From Ga0077523 sp038324085 (GTDB lineage: Bacteria; Pseudomonadota; Gammaproteobacteria; Burkholderiales; Ga0077523), in assembly GCA_038324085.1 (NCBI GenBank), contig JBBQHP010000005.1, positions 62,001-126,000 of the forward strand: a stretch of DNA of 64,000 bases, given 5' to 3'. Positions 10,263-18,251 of the stretch are shown piece after piece (position 1 is the stretch's first letter; the number at the start of each line of letters is the position of its first letter). The notes beneath the pieces are model-generated. The model was given only the letters and a program-made list of their open reading frames with translations, made no database searches and was not told the origin of the DNA. A program made the position numbers and the translations under genes.

Positions 10263-11213
10263 ATGACGAAGATGCTCGAATTGAAGGGCAGGGAAGTGGC
10301 ATCCGGACTGCAGTTCCCGGAAGGTCCGGTGGCCATGCCGGACGGCTCGGTTCTGGTGGTTGAGATCGCCCGGCGCACCTTGACGCGGGTGCTGCCGGAC
10401 GGTCGCAAGGAAGTGGTTGCCGATCTGGGCGGCGGACCCAACGGGGCCGCCATCGGACCGGACGGCAAGTGCTACGTGTGCAACAACGGCGGTTTCGTCT
10501 TCGGCCACGAGGCCGACGGACTGTTTCGTCCCATGCGGCGCGCCGACGACTACAGCGGCGGGCGCATCGAGCGCGTCGATCTTGCCACCGGCAAGGCCGA
10601 GGTGCTCTATACCGAATGCGACGGTATCTCGCTCAAAGGACCCAACGACATCGTCTTCGACGACCAGGGCGGATTCTGGTTCACCGACCTCGGCAAGATC
10701 TACGACCGGAAGATGGACCGCGGCGCCGTCTACTACGCGCGCACCGACGGCAGCCTCATCCGCGAAGCAGTGCATCCGATCATCACCCCGAACGGCATCG
10801 GCCTGTCACCGGATGGCCGGACGCTCTACGTGGCGGAGACCGAGACCAGTCGCCTGTGGTCGTTCGCGATCACCGGCGAGGGCGAGATCGACAAGCTGCC
10901 GTTCCCCTCGCCGCACGGCGGCAAGCTGGTGGCGGGTCTGCCGGGGTATCAGCGTTTCGATTCGCTGAAGGTCGAAGCGGGCGGCAACATCTGCGTCGCG
11001 ACGCTCATCACCGGGGGCATCAGCGTGATCTCGCCCGCCGGCGAATTGCTCGAATTCCACAAGGCGTCCGAGGCCTACAGCACCAATCTCGCGTTCGGCG
11101 GCGCGGACCTGCGCAAGGTCTACGTCACCTTGTCAGGGTTCGGCACCTTGCTCGAAGTGGACTGGCCTCGCAGCGGATTGAAGTTGCCGGGGCAGGTGCT
11201 CCCGTCACGCTGA
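10263..11213 (+). CDS. SMP-30/gluconolactonase-family lactonase
   Basis: A 316-residue six-bladed beta-propeller of the SMP-30/LRE family, which hydrolyses sugar or other lactones with a divalent metal. Typical blocks: LQFPEGPVAMPDGSVLVVE near the N-terminus (with the metal-ligand Glu), GGPNGAAIGPDGKCYVCNNG, LKGPNDIVFDDQGGFWFTD (metal-ligand Asn and the Asp loop) and NGIGLSPDGRTLYVAETET. No signal peptide, so cytoplasmic. GGGGAGGAG lies just before the ATG. No sugar-pathway genes are adjacent, so the substrate remains open. Its end faces the truncated hemoglobin gene across a long palindrome. Confidence 0.88.
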   Translation: MTKMLELKGREVASGLQFPEGPVAMPDGSVLVVEIARRTLTRVLPDGRKEVVADLGGGPNGAAIGPDGKCYVCNNGGFVFGHEADGLFRPMRRADDYSGGRIERVDLATGKAEVLYTECDGISLKGPNDIVFDDQGGFWFTDLGKIYDRKMDRGAVYYARTDGSLIREAVHPIITPNGIGLSPDGRTLYVAETETSRLWSFAITGEGEIDKLPFPSPHGGKLVAGLPGYQRFDSLKVEAGGNICVATLITGGISVISPAGELLEFHKASEAYSTNLAFGGADLRKVYVTLSGFGTLLEVDWPRSGLKLPGQVLPSR

Positions 11214-11267
11214 GTGCTGCGATGCCGGCGCACGTGGCACCGGGGTTGCCGGCCGTGTCTCGTGCTG

Positions 11268-11307
11268 ACGGTGATGCCGGTCGATCCGGATCGACCGGCA
11301 TCACCGT
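11268..11307. terminator. 40-bp perfect palindrome between convergent genes
   Basis: ACGGTGATGCCGGTCGATCC and its exact reverse complement abut with no spacer, ending in CCGT followed by TT. In RNA this makes an 18-pair stem with a GATC loop from either strand. It lies between the converging lactonase and hemoglobin genes and contains the stop codon of the latter. It is best read as a bidirectional terminator. Confidence 0.75.
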
Positions 11308-11720
11308 TTGGCCGGTGCGCGCGATGGCCGGCCGTCCGGTCCGACAAACGGAAACAGCCCGGCGCGGTAGCTCTGCACCATGTGGCGGGCAATGCGCATC
11401 GCCTGGTCGGCGACGTCTGCGGGCAGCGCATCGCGGGCGGCGGGCTCGAAAGCCGCGAGCCAGTGCTCGAATGCCTCGGGCGCGAAGTCGAGCTTCATGT
11501 GGGGTGCGAAGGCGTTGCGCTCGTAGCGCCCGGTTCCGTAGAGCGCATCCGACCAGAAGTCGGCCACGATCGGGATATGGTGATCCCAGTCGTGGATTGC
11601 GCCACGAAAGATCGGACCGAGCACTTCATCGGCGAGCCCGCGCTCGTAGAAAGACCGCACCATCCATTCCACGGCGGCCGCCTGCTCAGGCGTGGCTGCC
11701 ATGATCGCGACGCTGAACAT
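11301..11720 (-). CDS. Group III truncated hemoglobin
   Basis: A 139-residue heme protein of the 2-on-2 globin fold. Group III signs: the B-helix Phe-Tyr (F24-Y25 in RSFYERGL), LGPIFRGAI-DWDHH, VADFWSDALYGTGRYERN, the proximal His of FAPHMKLDF (H74) and the G8-type Trp in FEHWLAAFEP. Members bind O2, NO or similar ligands and act in detoxification or redox chemistry. The ATG at 11702 (MAATPEQ) is a possible alternative start; neither has a strong ribosome-binding site. The stop lies inside the 40-bp palindrome. Confidence 0.87.
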   Translation of the reverse strand: MFSVAIMAATPEQAAAVEWMVRSFYERGLADEVLGPIFRGAIHDWDHHIPIVADFWSDALYGTGRYERNAFAPHMKLDFAPEAFEHWLAAFEPAARDALPADVADQAMRIARHMVQSYRAGLFPFVGPDGRPSRAPAKR

Positions 11721-11877
11721 TGGCCCGATGATGCATGCCGCGATTATCCGCTATCGCGTTCGCCCCGGCGCTCGCGCGTCTGGTCAGGGCCGCTGACCGA
11801 GGCGCGCCGGTCCAGGGCATGCGTACCGCGAGAGCACTGACCGGCCTCGGCGTTCGATCCAGGCCAGGCGCACGAAA

Positions 11878-12414
11878 CTACTCGGTGGCACTCCCGTTCA
11901 CCCTGAGGATGATGTCGATGAGTTCGTTGGGCGAAAAGGGCTTTGCGCAATGCGCGTCGAATCCGGCGGCGAGCGCGGCTTCCCGATCCTGCCGCCGGGC
12001 GAACGCGGTCAGCGCAATCGCCGGTAGTCGCCGCGACCCGTCGGTTTCCCGTCGCCGAATCTCTTCGATCAGTGCATATCCGTCCAGGCCGGGCGGTCCC
12101 ACGTCGCTGATGAGGACGTCCGGGCGTGACTTGTCCAGACACTGAAGCGCCTCCGCATAGTCGCGCGCTTGCCAGAGCCGCGCACCGCGGTCGCGCAGGA
12201 TCATGCTCAACATGTCCAGTGCCTCGACATCGTCTTCGACCGCAAGGATGGTCATTCCATCCGGGCTGTCGGCCATTGAGTCGGTATCGATCTCGCCGCT
12301 CGTGGCTGGCGGGTGACCGGTCGGATCGCTTGATGCCGGCGATCGACGCACGGGAAGGATGACCGTGAATCTGGCGCCCACGCTGCGCCGAACGCGCAGT
12401 GTGGGCGCCACCAT
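11878..12414 (-). CDS. Receiver domain left from a truncated hybrid histidine kinase
   Basis: A 178-residue frame. Residues about 54-173 are a complete response-regulator receiver: acidic pair in AVEDD, phospho-acceptor Asp in ISDVGPPGLDGY, Thr in ALTAFA and Lys in CAKPFS. There is no output domain. The first 26 residues (LRVRRSVGARFTVILPVRR) are the end of a HATPase_c kinase domain, so this was once the C-terminus of a hybrid sensor kinase. The rest of the kinase is missing (see the adjoining remnant). If translated today, it may start at MADSPDGM or MTILAVEDD and act as a stand-alone receiver like the CheY/DivK type. Confidence 0.7.
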   Translation of the reverse strand: MVAPTLRVRRSVGARFTVILPVRRSPASSDPTGHPPATSGEIDTDSMADSPDGMTILAVEDDVEALDMLSMILRDRGARLWQARDYAEALQCLDKSRPDVLISDVGPPGLDGYALIEEIRRRETDGSRRLPAIALTAFARRQDREAALAAGFDAHCAKPFSPNELIDIILRVNGSATE

Positions 12415-12442
12415 GGCGATCGAGGGAGTCCCGCTGCCCTGT
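12340..12442 (-). pseudogene. Frameshifted end of a HATPase_c kinase domain
   Basis: Two minus-strand frames each hold part of the final HATPase segment. One reads SIAM then, after a break, LRVRRSVGARFTVILPV; the other reads DRHGGAHTARSAQRG. Intact hybrid kinases have a run like S-L-V-x-M-H-G-G-x-V-x-A-x-S-x-G-x-G-x-G-x-x-F-T-V-x-L-P, so the original frame has been broken at least twice here. Upstream DNA up to the divergent gene at 12510 shows no further kinase sequence, so the sensor and dimerisation regions have been deleted. Confidence 0.6.
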
Positions 12443-12509
12443 CGCCATCGGCCGACGCGACGTCCATACGTTTCGCCATTCGCGATTCGCGAATAGAATA
12501 AGGGCCATC

Positions 12510-13157
12510 ATGCTGAAGCCCCAGGACGTCTGCCTGCTGCTCAAGATCGTGGCTCGCGGCCCCGAGCCGTGGAGCTACACGCAGCTCGCCTGGGAGCTGG
12601 GCATGTCGGCTTCGGAGGTGCACGCGGCGGTCAAGCGCTCTGCCGAGGCCGGGCTGCTGCGGCTGAACGAAGGCTGGGGCGTGCCGGATGCGAAAGGGCT
12701 CGACGAGTTGCTGGTATACGGTGTGCGCTATGTCTGGGCCGCGGACCGGGGCGCGCTGGTCCAGGGGATGCGCACCGCCGAGTCGGCACCGCCGCTGGTG
12801 GACCTGCTGCCCCCGAGCACGGAACCGCCGGCGGTCTGGCCCGACCCGTCGGGCGACGTGCGCGGTGTCGCACTCGAACCGCTTTACAAGTCGGTGCCGG
12901 TCGCGGCGACACGCGATCCGGTGCTGCACGAATTGTTCGCGCTCGTGGATGCGATCCGCGGCGGGCCCGAAGCGGTCCGCACGGTGGCCATCCGCGAGCT
13001 GCGCAAACGCCTGGGAACCGATCAGTCCGGCGCGCTGCCGAAAGTTGCAGCCTCCGCCGGACAGCGCCACGCGGTGCACCAGGTCTCATCGAGAGACAAC
13101 AGCGGCAAGGACAGAGATGGCAAGGAAAGACAGCGCGTACACCGCGGAAGACATTGA
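12510..13157 (+). CDS. Winged-helix DNA-binding protein
   Basis: A 215-residue protein. Residues 1-60 form a helix-turn-helix of winged-helix type (MLKPQDVCLLLKIVARG; YTQLAWELGMSASEVHAAVK; LLRLNEGWGV). The middle has DELLVYGVRYVWAADRGAL and PPAVWPDPSGDVRG, and the C-terminal third is helical (DPVLHELFALVDAIRGG). I recognise this as a conserved bacterial family of uncharacterised regulator-like proteins, but not a named one. ATG at 12510 is chosen over the open upstream frame because family similarity starts there. The last 41 bases overlap the start of parE in another frame. Confidence 0.75.
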   Translation: MLKPQDVCLLLKIVARGPEPWSYTQLAWELGMSASEVHAAVKRSAEAGLLRLNEGWGVPDAKGLDELLVYGVRYVWAADRGALVQGMRTAESAPPLVDLLPPSTEPPAVWPDPSGDVRGVALEPLYKSVPVAATRDPVLHELFALVDAIRGGPEAVRTVAIRELRKRLGTDQSGALPKVAASAGQRHAVHQVSSRDNSGKDRDGKERQRVHRGRH

Positions 13158-15108
13158 GATCCTCGAGGACCTCTCGCCGATATTGCATCGGCCGGGGATG
13201 TACACCGATCCGGTCAACCCCAATCACGCGCTGGTCGAGATCATCGACAATTCGGCGGACGAGGGGTTGGCAGGCTTCGCCAAAGGCGTGACCGTCACGT
13301 TGTGGGAAGACGGCTCCGCTGAAGTGGTGGACGACGGCCGCGGCATCCCCGTCGACATCCACCCGAAGAAGAAGGTGCCGGCGGTGCAGGTGATCTTCAC
13401 CACGCTGCATTCGGGCGGCAAGTTCCGCAAGACCGACAAGGACGCGGTCTATCGCATCGCCGGCGGCCTGCACGGCGTGGGCGTCTGCGTGAGCAACGCG
13501 TTGTCGACCCGGCTCGAGGTCGACGTGAAACGCGATGGCGCCGCCTCGCGCATCGTGTTCGGTCCGAACGGGCAGCTGATGGAACCGTTGCGCAGGACCG
13601 GCAGCGCCGGTCCGCGGGAATCCGGCACCCGCGTGCGGTTCTGGCCGGACGCGAAGTATTTCGATTCGCCGAAGATCGTGCCGACGGACATCGCCGCGCT
13701 GCTGCGCGCGAAAGCGATGTTGCTCCCTGGTGTCAAGTTCACCCTCCACGTCGAGAAGAACGGCAGACTGGAGACGACGCAGTGGCATTTTCCCGAAGGC
13801 ATCCGCGGCTATTTCGGCAACGCGATGGCGGGGGCCGATCCGGTCGCGCCGAGCTTCTTCGGCGAACGCTACGTCACGGCGCAGTCCGAATCGGACAGCT
13901 TCGCGGAAGGCGAGGGCGCGCTGTGGGCGATCGCATGGACCCCCGACGGCGAACTGGTGAACGAGAGCTACGTCAACATGATTCCGACGCGCCATGGCGG
14001 CACGCACGTGTCCGGCCTGCGCGAAGGCGTGTACAACGCTATCCGCAATTTCATCGACCTGCACGCGATGGGCCAGCGTGGCCTGAAGGTCGTCCCGGAG
14101 GACGTGTGGTCGCGCGCAAGCTACGTGCTTTCGGTGAAGATGCTCGACCCGCAGTTCAAGGGTCAGGTCAAGAACGAGCTGATCTCGCGCGACGCGGTGA
14201 AGCTCACCGCCCAGATGGTGCGCGACCCGTTCGAGCTGTGGCTGAACCAGCACGTGGACGAAGCCAAGCGCATCGCCGAACTCGTCATCCGCCAGGCCAT
14301 GGCGCGCACGCGCGCCGCGCAGAAGGTGGAACGGCGCAAGAGCTCCGGTGTCGCCGTGCTGCCGGGCAAGCTGACCGATTGCGCGTCCGACGATCCCGAT
14401 CGCAACGAACTGTTCATCGTCGAAGGCGACAGCGCGGGCGGCTCGGCGAAGCAGGCGCGCGACAAGGAATTCCAGGCAGTGCTGCCGCTCAAGGGCAAGC
14501 CCAAGAACACCTGGCAGGATTCCCCCGACACGCTCTACGCCAACAAGGAGATCGAGGCGATCGCCCTGGCCGTGGGCGTGGACCATCACAAGCCCGGGGA
14601 CAGTCCCGATCTGTCCGGGCTGCGCTATCGCAAGATCATCATCATGGCGGACGCAGACGTCGACGGCTCGCACATCCAGGTGTTGCTGCTGACGTTGTTC
14701 TTCCGCCACTTCCCCAAGCTGATCGAGCTCGGCAACGTGTATGTGGCGCAGCCGCCGCTGTTCCGGATCGACGTGCCCGCGCACGGCAAGAACAAGCCGG
14801 CGCGCAAGCTCTACGCGCTCGACAAGCAGGAGCTGCTCGGGCTCGAAGAGAAGCTGGCAGACGAAGGCGTGAAGGAAGGCGCGTGGGCGGTTAGTCGGTT
14901 CAAGGGCCTGGGCGAGATGAGCCCGGAGCAGCTGTGGGAGACGACCTTGAACCCGGACACGCGCCGCATGCTGCCGGTGCTCGTCGAAGACGGTCAGCTC
15001 GAGAACTCGAACGACATCTTCAACATGATGATGGCGAAGGAGAACGCTTCGCAGCGGCGCGAGTGGATGGAAACCTACGGCAACCTGGTGGATGCGGACA
15101 TATCGTGA
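13117..15108 (+). CDS. parE: DNA topoisomerase IV subunit B
   Basis: A 663-residue ATPase subunit of topoisomerase IV, which unlinks daughter chromosomes. GHKL ATPase motifs: general-base Glu in EIIDNSADE (E41), Mg-binding N45, DDGRGIP and GGLHGVGVCVSNAL. The TOPRIM domain has EGDSAGGSAKQARD and the acidic ADADVDGSHIQ. The C-terminal RFKGLGEMSPEQLWETT is also canonical. Length is normal. The ATG at 13117 has AAGGA upstream and gives the typical short N-terminus before IEILEDLSPILHRPGMY. The open frame back to 12688 is spurious. parC follows on the same strand with one gene between them. Confidence 0.97.
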   Translation: MARKDSAYTAEDIEILEDLSPILHRPGMYTDPVNPNHALVEIIDNSADEGLAGFAKGVTVTLWEDGSAEVVDDGRGIPVDIHPKKKVPAVQVIFTTLHSGGKFRKTDKDAVYRIAGGLHGVGVCVSNALSTRLEVDVKRDGAASRIVFGPNGQLMEPLRRTGSAGPRESGTRVRFWPDAKYFDSPKIVPTDIAALLRAKAMLLPGVKFTLHVEKNGRLETTQWHFPEGIRGYFGNAMAGADPVAPSFFGERYVTAQSESDSFAEGEGALWAIAWTPDGELVNESYVNMIPTRHGGTHVSGLREGVYNAIRNFIDLHAMGQRGLKVVPEDVWSRASYVLSVKMLDPQFKGQVKNELISRDAVKLTAQMVRDPFELWLNQHVDEAKRIAELVIRQAMARTRAAQKVERRKSSGVAVLPGKLTDCASDDPDRNELFIVEGDSAGGSAKQARDKEFQAVLPLKGKPKNTWQDSPDTLYANKEIEAIALAVGVDHHKPGDSPDLSGLRYRKIIIMADADVDGSHIQVLLLTLFFRHFPKLIELGNVYVAQPPLFRIDVPAHGKNKPARKLYALDKQELLGLEEKLADEGVKEGAWAVSRFKGLGEMSPEQLWETTLNPDTRRMLPVLVEDGQLENSNDIFNMMMAKENASQRREWMETYGNLVDADIS

Positions 15109-15122
15109 CCGAGCACAAGACG

Positions 15123-15653
15123 ATGAGCGGCTGTGGCGAATTATTTCCGACTTTCGAGCCCGTTCCTGGTGGGAGCGGGAAGTTGTCGCGCGTGGTCTTG
15201 CGTCTCGCCGCGGCGGCGCTGCTGGCAGCGTCGATGCTGCCGCACCCCGCGGCGGCACAGGGGACCCCTTCCGGCGAGGTGACCGAATACGGGATCTACG
15301 AACTCGTCGACGGCAAACCCCGGCTCGAACAGCAGACCCGGCGCATCCCGGCGCGCAAGGGGACGCGGTTCGGTTTCTGCGCGCAACTGAGCGGGCTCGA
15401 CGAAGTGGACGGCAAGGCGATGCTGTCCGAGGTGGTGCGCCATCCGCTGCTCACGCAACCCAACGGCATCGAGAGCAACGGCTGGAACGCGCCGCACATG
15501 GTGGCGGTCATGAACGGCCGCGGCTACTGGTGCGGCGGGCACGAGCTGCGCAACGACTGGCAGCTCGTGCCCGGTAAATGGCGTTTCGTAGTGACCGATG
15601 GCGTGCGCGACCTCGTCGTGCAGGAATTCGAAGTGGTGCCGGATGGAAAGTAA
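15123..15653 (+). CDS. DUF3859-domain exported protein between parE and parC
   Basis: A protein of up to 176 residues. It has a signal peptide (LSRVVLRLAAAALLAASMLP, cleavage after AAA) and then a DUF3859-type domain: EVTEYGIYELVDGKP, ARKGTRFGFCAQLSG, HMVAVMNGRGYWCGGHEL and WRFVVTDGVRDLVVQEFEV. Function is unknown. Starts are ambiguous: GTG 15105 overlaps the parE stop (GTGA), ATG 15123 gives a long n-region, and TTG 15183 has GGGAG seven bases upstream and would give a textbook signal peptide. The last is attractive. Its placement inside the parE-parC operon suggests co-transcription, not a shared function. Confidence 0.8.
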   Translation: MSGCGELFPTFEPVPGGSGKLSRVVLRLAAAALLAASMLPHPAAAQGTPSGEVTEYGIYELVDGKPRLEQQTRRIPARKGTRFGFCAQLSGLDEVDGKAMLSEVVRHPLLTQPNGIESNGWNAPHMVAVMNGRGYWCGGHELRNDWQLVPGKWRFVVTDGVRDLVVQEFEVVPDGK

Positions 15654-15663
15654 GGACGAAGGC

Positions 15664-18162
15664 ATGGAAGATCAGCGGGATCTGTTCGATACTCCCCGTG
15701 CGGACACGGCCGTGGCCGGGACCTCTGCGGTGGTGCCGACGAACAACGAGGTGTCGATGCAGGGCGAGGCACCGTCGCAGGACAGCGCACCGGTACCACC
15801 GCCGACGCCGACGCGTGGCGGCGGTGGCGGCGATGGCAGGTTGCCGCCGCACTTCGCTCCGATGGCGGGGGAATTCGGCGACGCCCTGCCGATCGGGCAG
15901 TACGCTTCGCTGCAGTATCTGCAGTACGCCATCGCCACGGTGAAGGACCGCGCCTTGCCACGCGTCGGCGACGGGCAGAAGCCGGTGCAGGGCCGCATCC
16001 TCTATGCGATGTGGGACACCGGTACGCGCGCGGGCACCAAGCGGACGAAATCCGCCGCGGTCGTCGGTAACGTGCTCGGCAAGTTCCACCCGCACGGGGA
16101 TCAATCTGTCTACGACGCGCTGGTGCGGCTCGCCCAGGACTTCACCATGCGCTATCCGCTGGTGGACGGGGAGGGCAACTTCGGATCGCGCGATGGCGAC
16201 GAGGCCGCCGCCTACCGGTACACCGAGGCGCGCCTGACGAGATTCTCCGAGGTCCTGCTGGCCGAGCTCGATCAGGGCACGGTCGACTTCGTGCCCAACT
16301 ACGATGGCTCGACGCACGAACCGTCGGTGCTCCCGGCGCGCCTGCCCGTGCTGTTGCTCAATGGCGCCTCCGGCATCGCGGTCGGCATGGCCACCGAGAT
16401 GCCGAGCCACAATCTGGTCGAGGTGGGCAACGCGGCGATCGCGATGATCCGCGATCCGCAGCTCGACACCGCCGGCATCGTGCAGCACATCCAGGGGCCG
16501 GACTTCCCGGGTGGAGCGCAGATCATCACGCCGCGCGACGAGATGATCGCGGCCTACGAAAGCGGTCGCGGTTCCGTGCGCGTACGTGCGCGCTGGACGA
16601 TCGAGCGGCTGGCGCGCGGCCAGTGGCAGATGGTGGTGACCGAGCTGCCGCCGGGCGCTTCGGCGCGCAAGGTGCTCGAAGAGATCGAAGCGCTGACCAA
16701 CCCGCAGCCGAAGCCGGGCAAGAAGTCGCTGACCTCGGAGCAGCAGCGCGAGAAGGCGCTGATGCTGTCCATGCTCGACAAGGCGCGCGATGAATCCGAT
16801 CGCACCCACCCGGTGCGTCTGGTGTTCGAACCGAAGACCGCGAAAGTCGACGAGACCGGATTCGCCAACCTGCTGCTCGCGCAGACCAGCCTGGAGGGCA
16901 ACACCTCCATCAACATGGTGATGGTGGGGCTCGACGGGCGTCCGACCGGCAAGTCGCTGCGCCAGGTCCTGGCCGAATGGACCCGGTTCCGTCTCGCGAC
17001 CGTCACGCGACGTTCGCAGTTCCGCCTGGACCAGGTGCTGGATCGGCTGCACGTGCTCGAAGGGCGCATGATCGTCCTGCTGAACGTGGATGCCGTCATC
17101 AAGGTGATCCGCAACGCGGACGAGCCGAAGGCGGAACTGATGGCGGCCTTCGCGCTCACCGAACGACAGGCCGAAGACATCCTCGACATGCGCCTGCGCA
17201 TGCTGGCGAAGCTGGAACACTTCAAGATCGAGAAGGAACTCGCCGAGAAGCGCAGGGAGCAGAAGGATCTCGAGCGGATCCTGGGATCACGCAAGGCCCT
17301 CGAGAACCTGGTGGTGAAGGAGATCGAGGCCGACATCAAGACCTTCGGTGACGCGCGCCGGACGATCATCGAGGTGTCCGGGAAAGCCGTGATGGCGAAA
17401 CCGGTGGTCGATGAAGCGGTCACGGTGATCTTTTCGCGCAACGGCTGGATCCGCGGACGGCAGGGCTGGGAGGTCGATGCATCGGCGCTGTCCTTCAAGG
17501 AAGGCGACGGACTGCAGACCCTGATCCAGTGTCGCACCGTGGACCCGGTGCTGTTCCTCGATTCGAAGGGGCGGGCCTATTCGGTCGACGCCTCGAGCCT
17601 GCCATCGGGACGCGGCGACGGGGTCCCCGCGTCCTCGCTCGTCGAGGTGCAGGACGGCGCAAAGATCCTCTACTGCCTCGCCGGCAAGCCGGACACGAAG
17701 GTGCTGGTGGCCTCCAGCGGCGGCTACGCATTCCACACGAAACTCGCCGACATGGTGTCGAACCGCCGGGCGGGGCGCGAATTCATGACGCTCGAAGGAG
17801 ATGAACTGCCGGTGCCGCCCTGCACGTTTGCGGATGCCCCCGGCACCTACGTGGCATCGGTATCCGAAGGCGGCCGTCTGCTGCTCGTCCAGATGGCCGA
17901 GCTCAAGTATCAGCCCAGGGGTCGCGGGCTCATCCTGATGGGGCTCGACAAAAGCGAGAAGCTGGTGGCGGTCACGGTGTCGGACCAGCCCACGCTGACC
18001 GTCGTCGGGACCGGCCGCGGTGGCAGGGACAAGGAAGTCGTGCTCGGCAGGAGGGAGCTCGGTCACTATGCGAGCGCGCGTGCACTCAAGGGGCGGGTGT
18101 TGCCGGAGAAGATCAAGCCGACCGGGTTCAAGGCCCTGCCGAAGCTCGAGTTGAACGGGTAG
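15664..18162 (+). CDS. parC: DNA topoisomerase IV subunit A
   Basis: An 832-residue breakage-reunion subunit of topoisomerase IV. The catalytic Tyr is Y186 in YRYTEARL. The quinolone region reads HPHGDQSVYD; the positions matching E. coli Ser80 and Glu84 are Gln147 and Asp151. I recall Gln here as common in beta-proteobacterial ParC, so it need not be a resistance mutation. Compared with E. coli ParC there is an extra N-terminal tail of about 65 residues, rich in Pro, Thr and Gly (a GGGGG run at about 52-56). ATG 15664 is chosen because AAGGA lies seven bases upstream; 15643 is an alternative. Beta-pinwheel blades make up the C-terminal third. Confidence 0.96.
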   Translation: MEDQRDLFDTPRADTAVAGTSAVVPTNNEVSMQGEAPSQDSAPVPPPTPTRGGGGGDGRLPPHFAPMAGEFGDALPIGQYASLQYLQYAIATVKDRALPRVGDGQKPVQGRILYAMWDTGTRAGTKRTKSAAVVGNVLGKFHPHGDQSVYDALVRLAQDFTMRYPLVDGEGNFGSRDGDEAAAYRYTEARLTRFSEVLLAELDQGTVDFVPNYDGSTHEPSVLPARLPVLLLNGASGIAVGMATEMPSHNLVEVGNAAIAMIRDPQLDTAGIVQHIQGPDFPGGAQIITPRDEMIAAYESGRGSVRVRARWTIERLARGQWQMVVTELPPGASARKVLEEIEALTNPQPKPGKKSLTSEQQREKALMLSMLDKARDESDRTHPVRLVFEPKTAKVDETGFANLLLAQTSLEGNTSINMVMVGLDGRPTGKSLRQVLAEWTRFRLATVTRRSQFRLDQVLDRLHVLEGRMIVLLNVDAVIKVIRNADEPKAELMAAFALTERQAEDILDMRLRMLAKLEHFKIEKELAEKRREQKDLERILGSRKALENLVVKEIEADIKTFGDARRTIIEVSGKAVMAKPVVDEAVTVIFSRNGWIRGRQGWEVDASALSFKEGDGLQTLIQCRTVDPVLFLDSKGRAYSVDASSLPSGRGDGVPASSLVEVQDGAKILYCLAGKPDTKVLVASSGGYAFHTKLADMVSNRRAGREFMTLEGDELPVPPCTFADAPGTYVASVSEGGRLLLVQMAELKYQPRGRGLILMGLDKSEKLVAVTVSDQPTLTVVGTGRGGRDKEVVLGRRELGHYASARALKGRVLPEKIKPTGFKALPKLELNG

Positions 18163-18251
18163 CCCCGACCAGCCGACCCATCCATCCGTCGGTACCAGGC
18201 ACGGCGCGGGAACACACATCGAAAAACGGAAAAAAGCGAGGGGATCGATCG

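Noticed and set aside
12631..15258. 875-codon open frame antisense to parE
   Set aside because: Pure shadow of the GC-rich parE codon pattern: no start signal, no protein-like sequence. parE itself is unmistakable.
16096..16130. Quinolone-resistance mutation in ParC (Gln at the Ser80 position)
   Set aside because: Gln here is, as far as I recall, normal in related bacteria, so no resistance claim is made.
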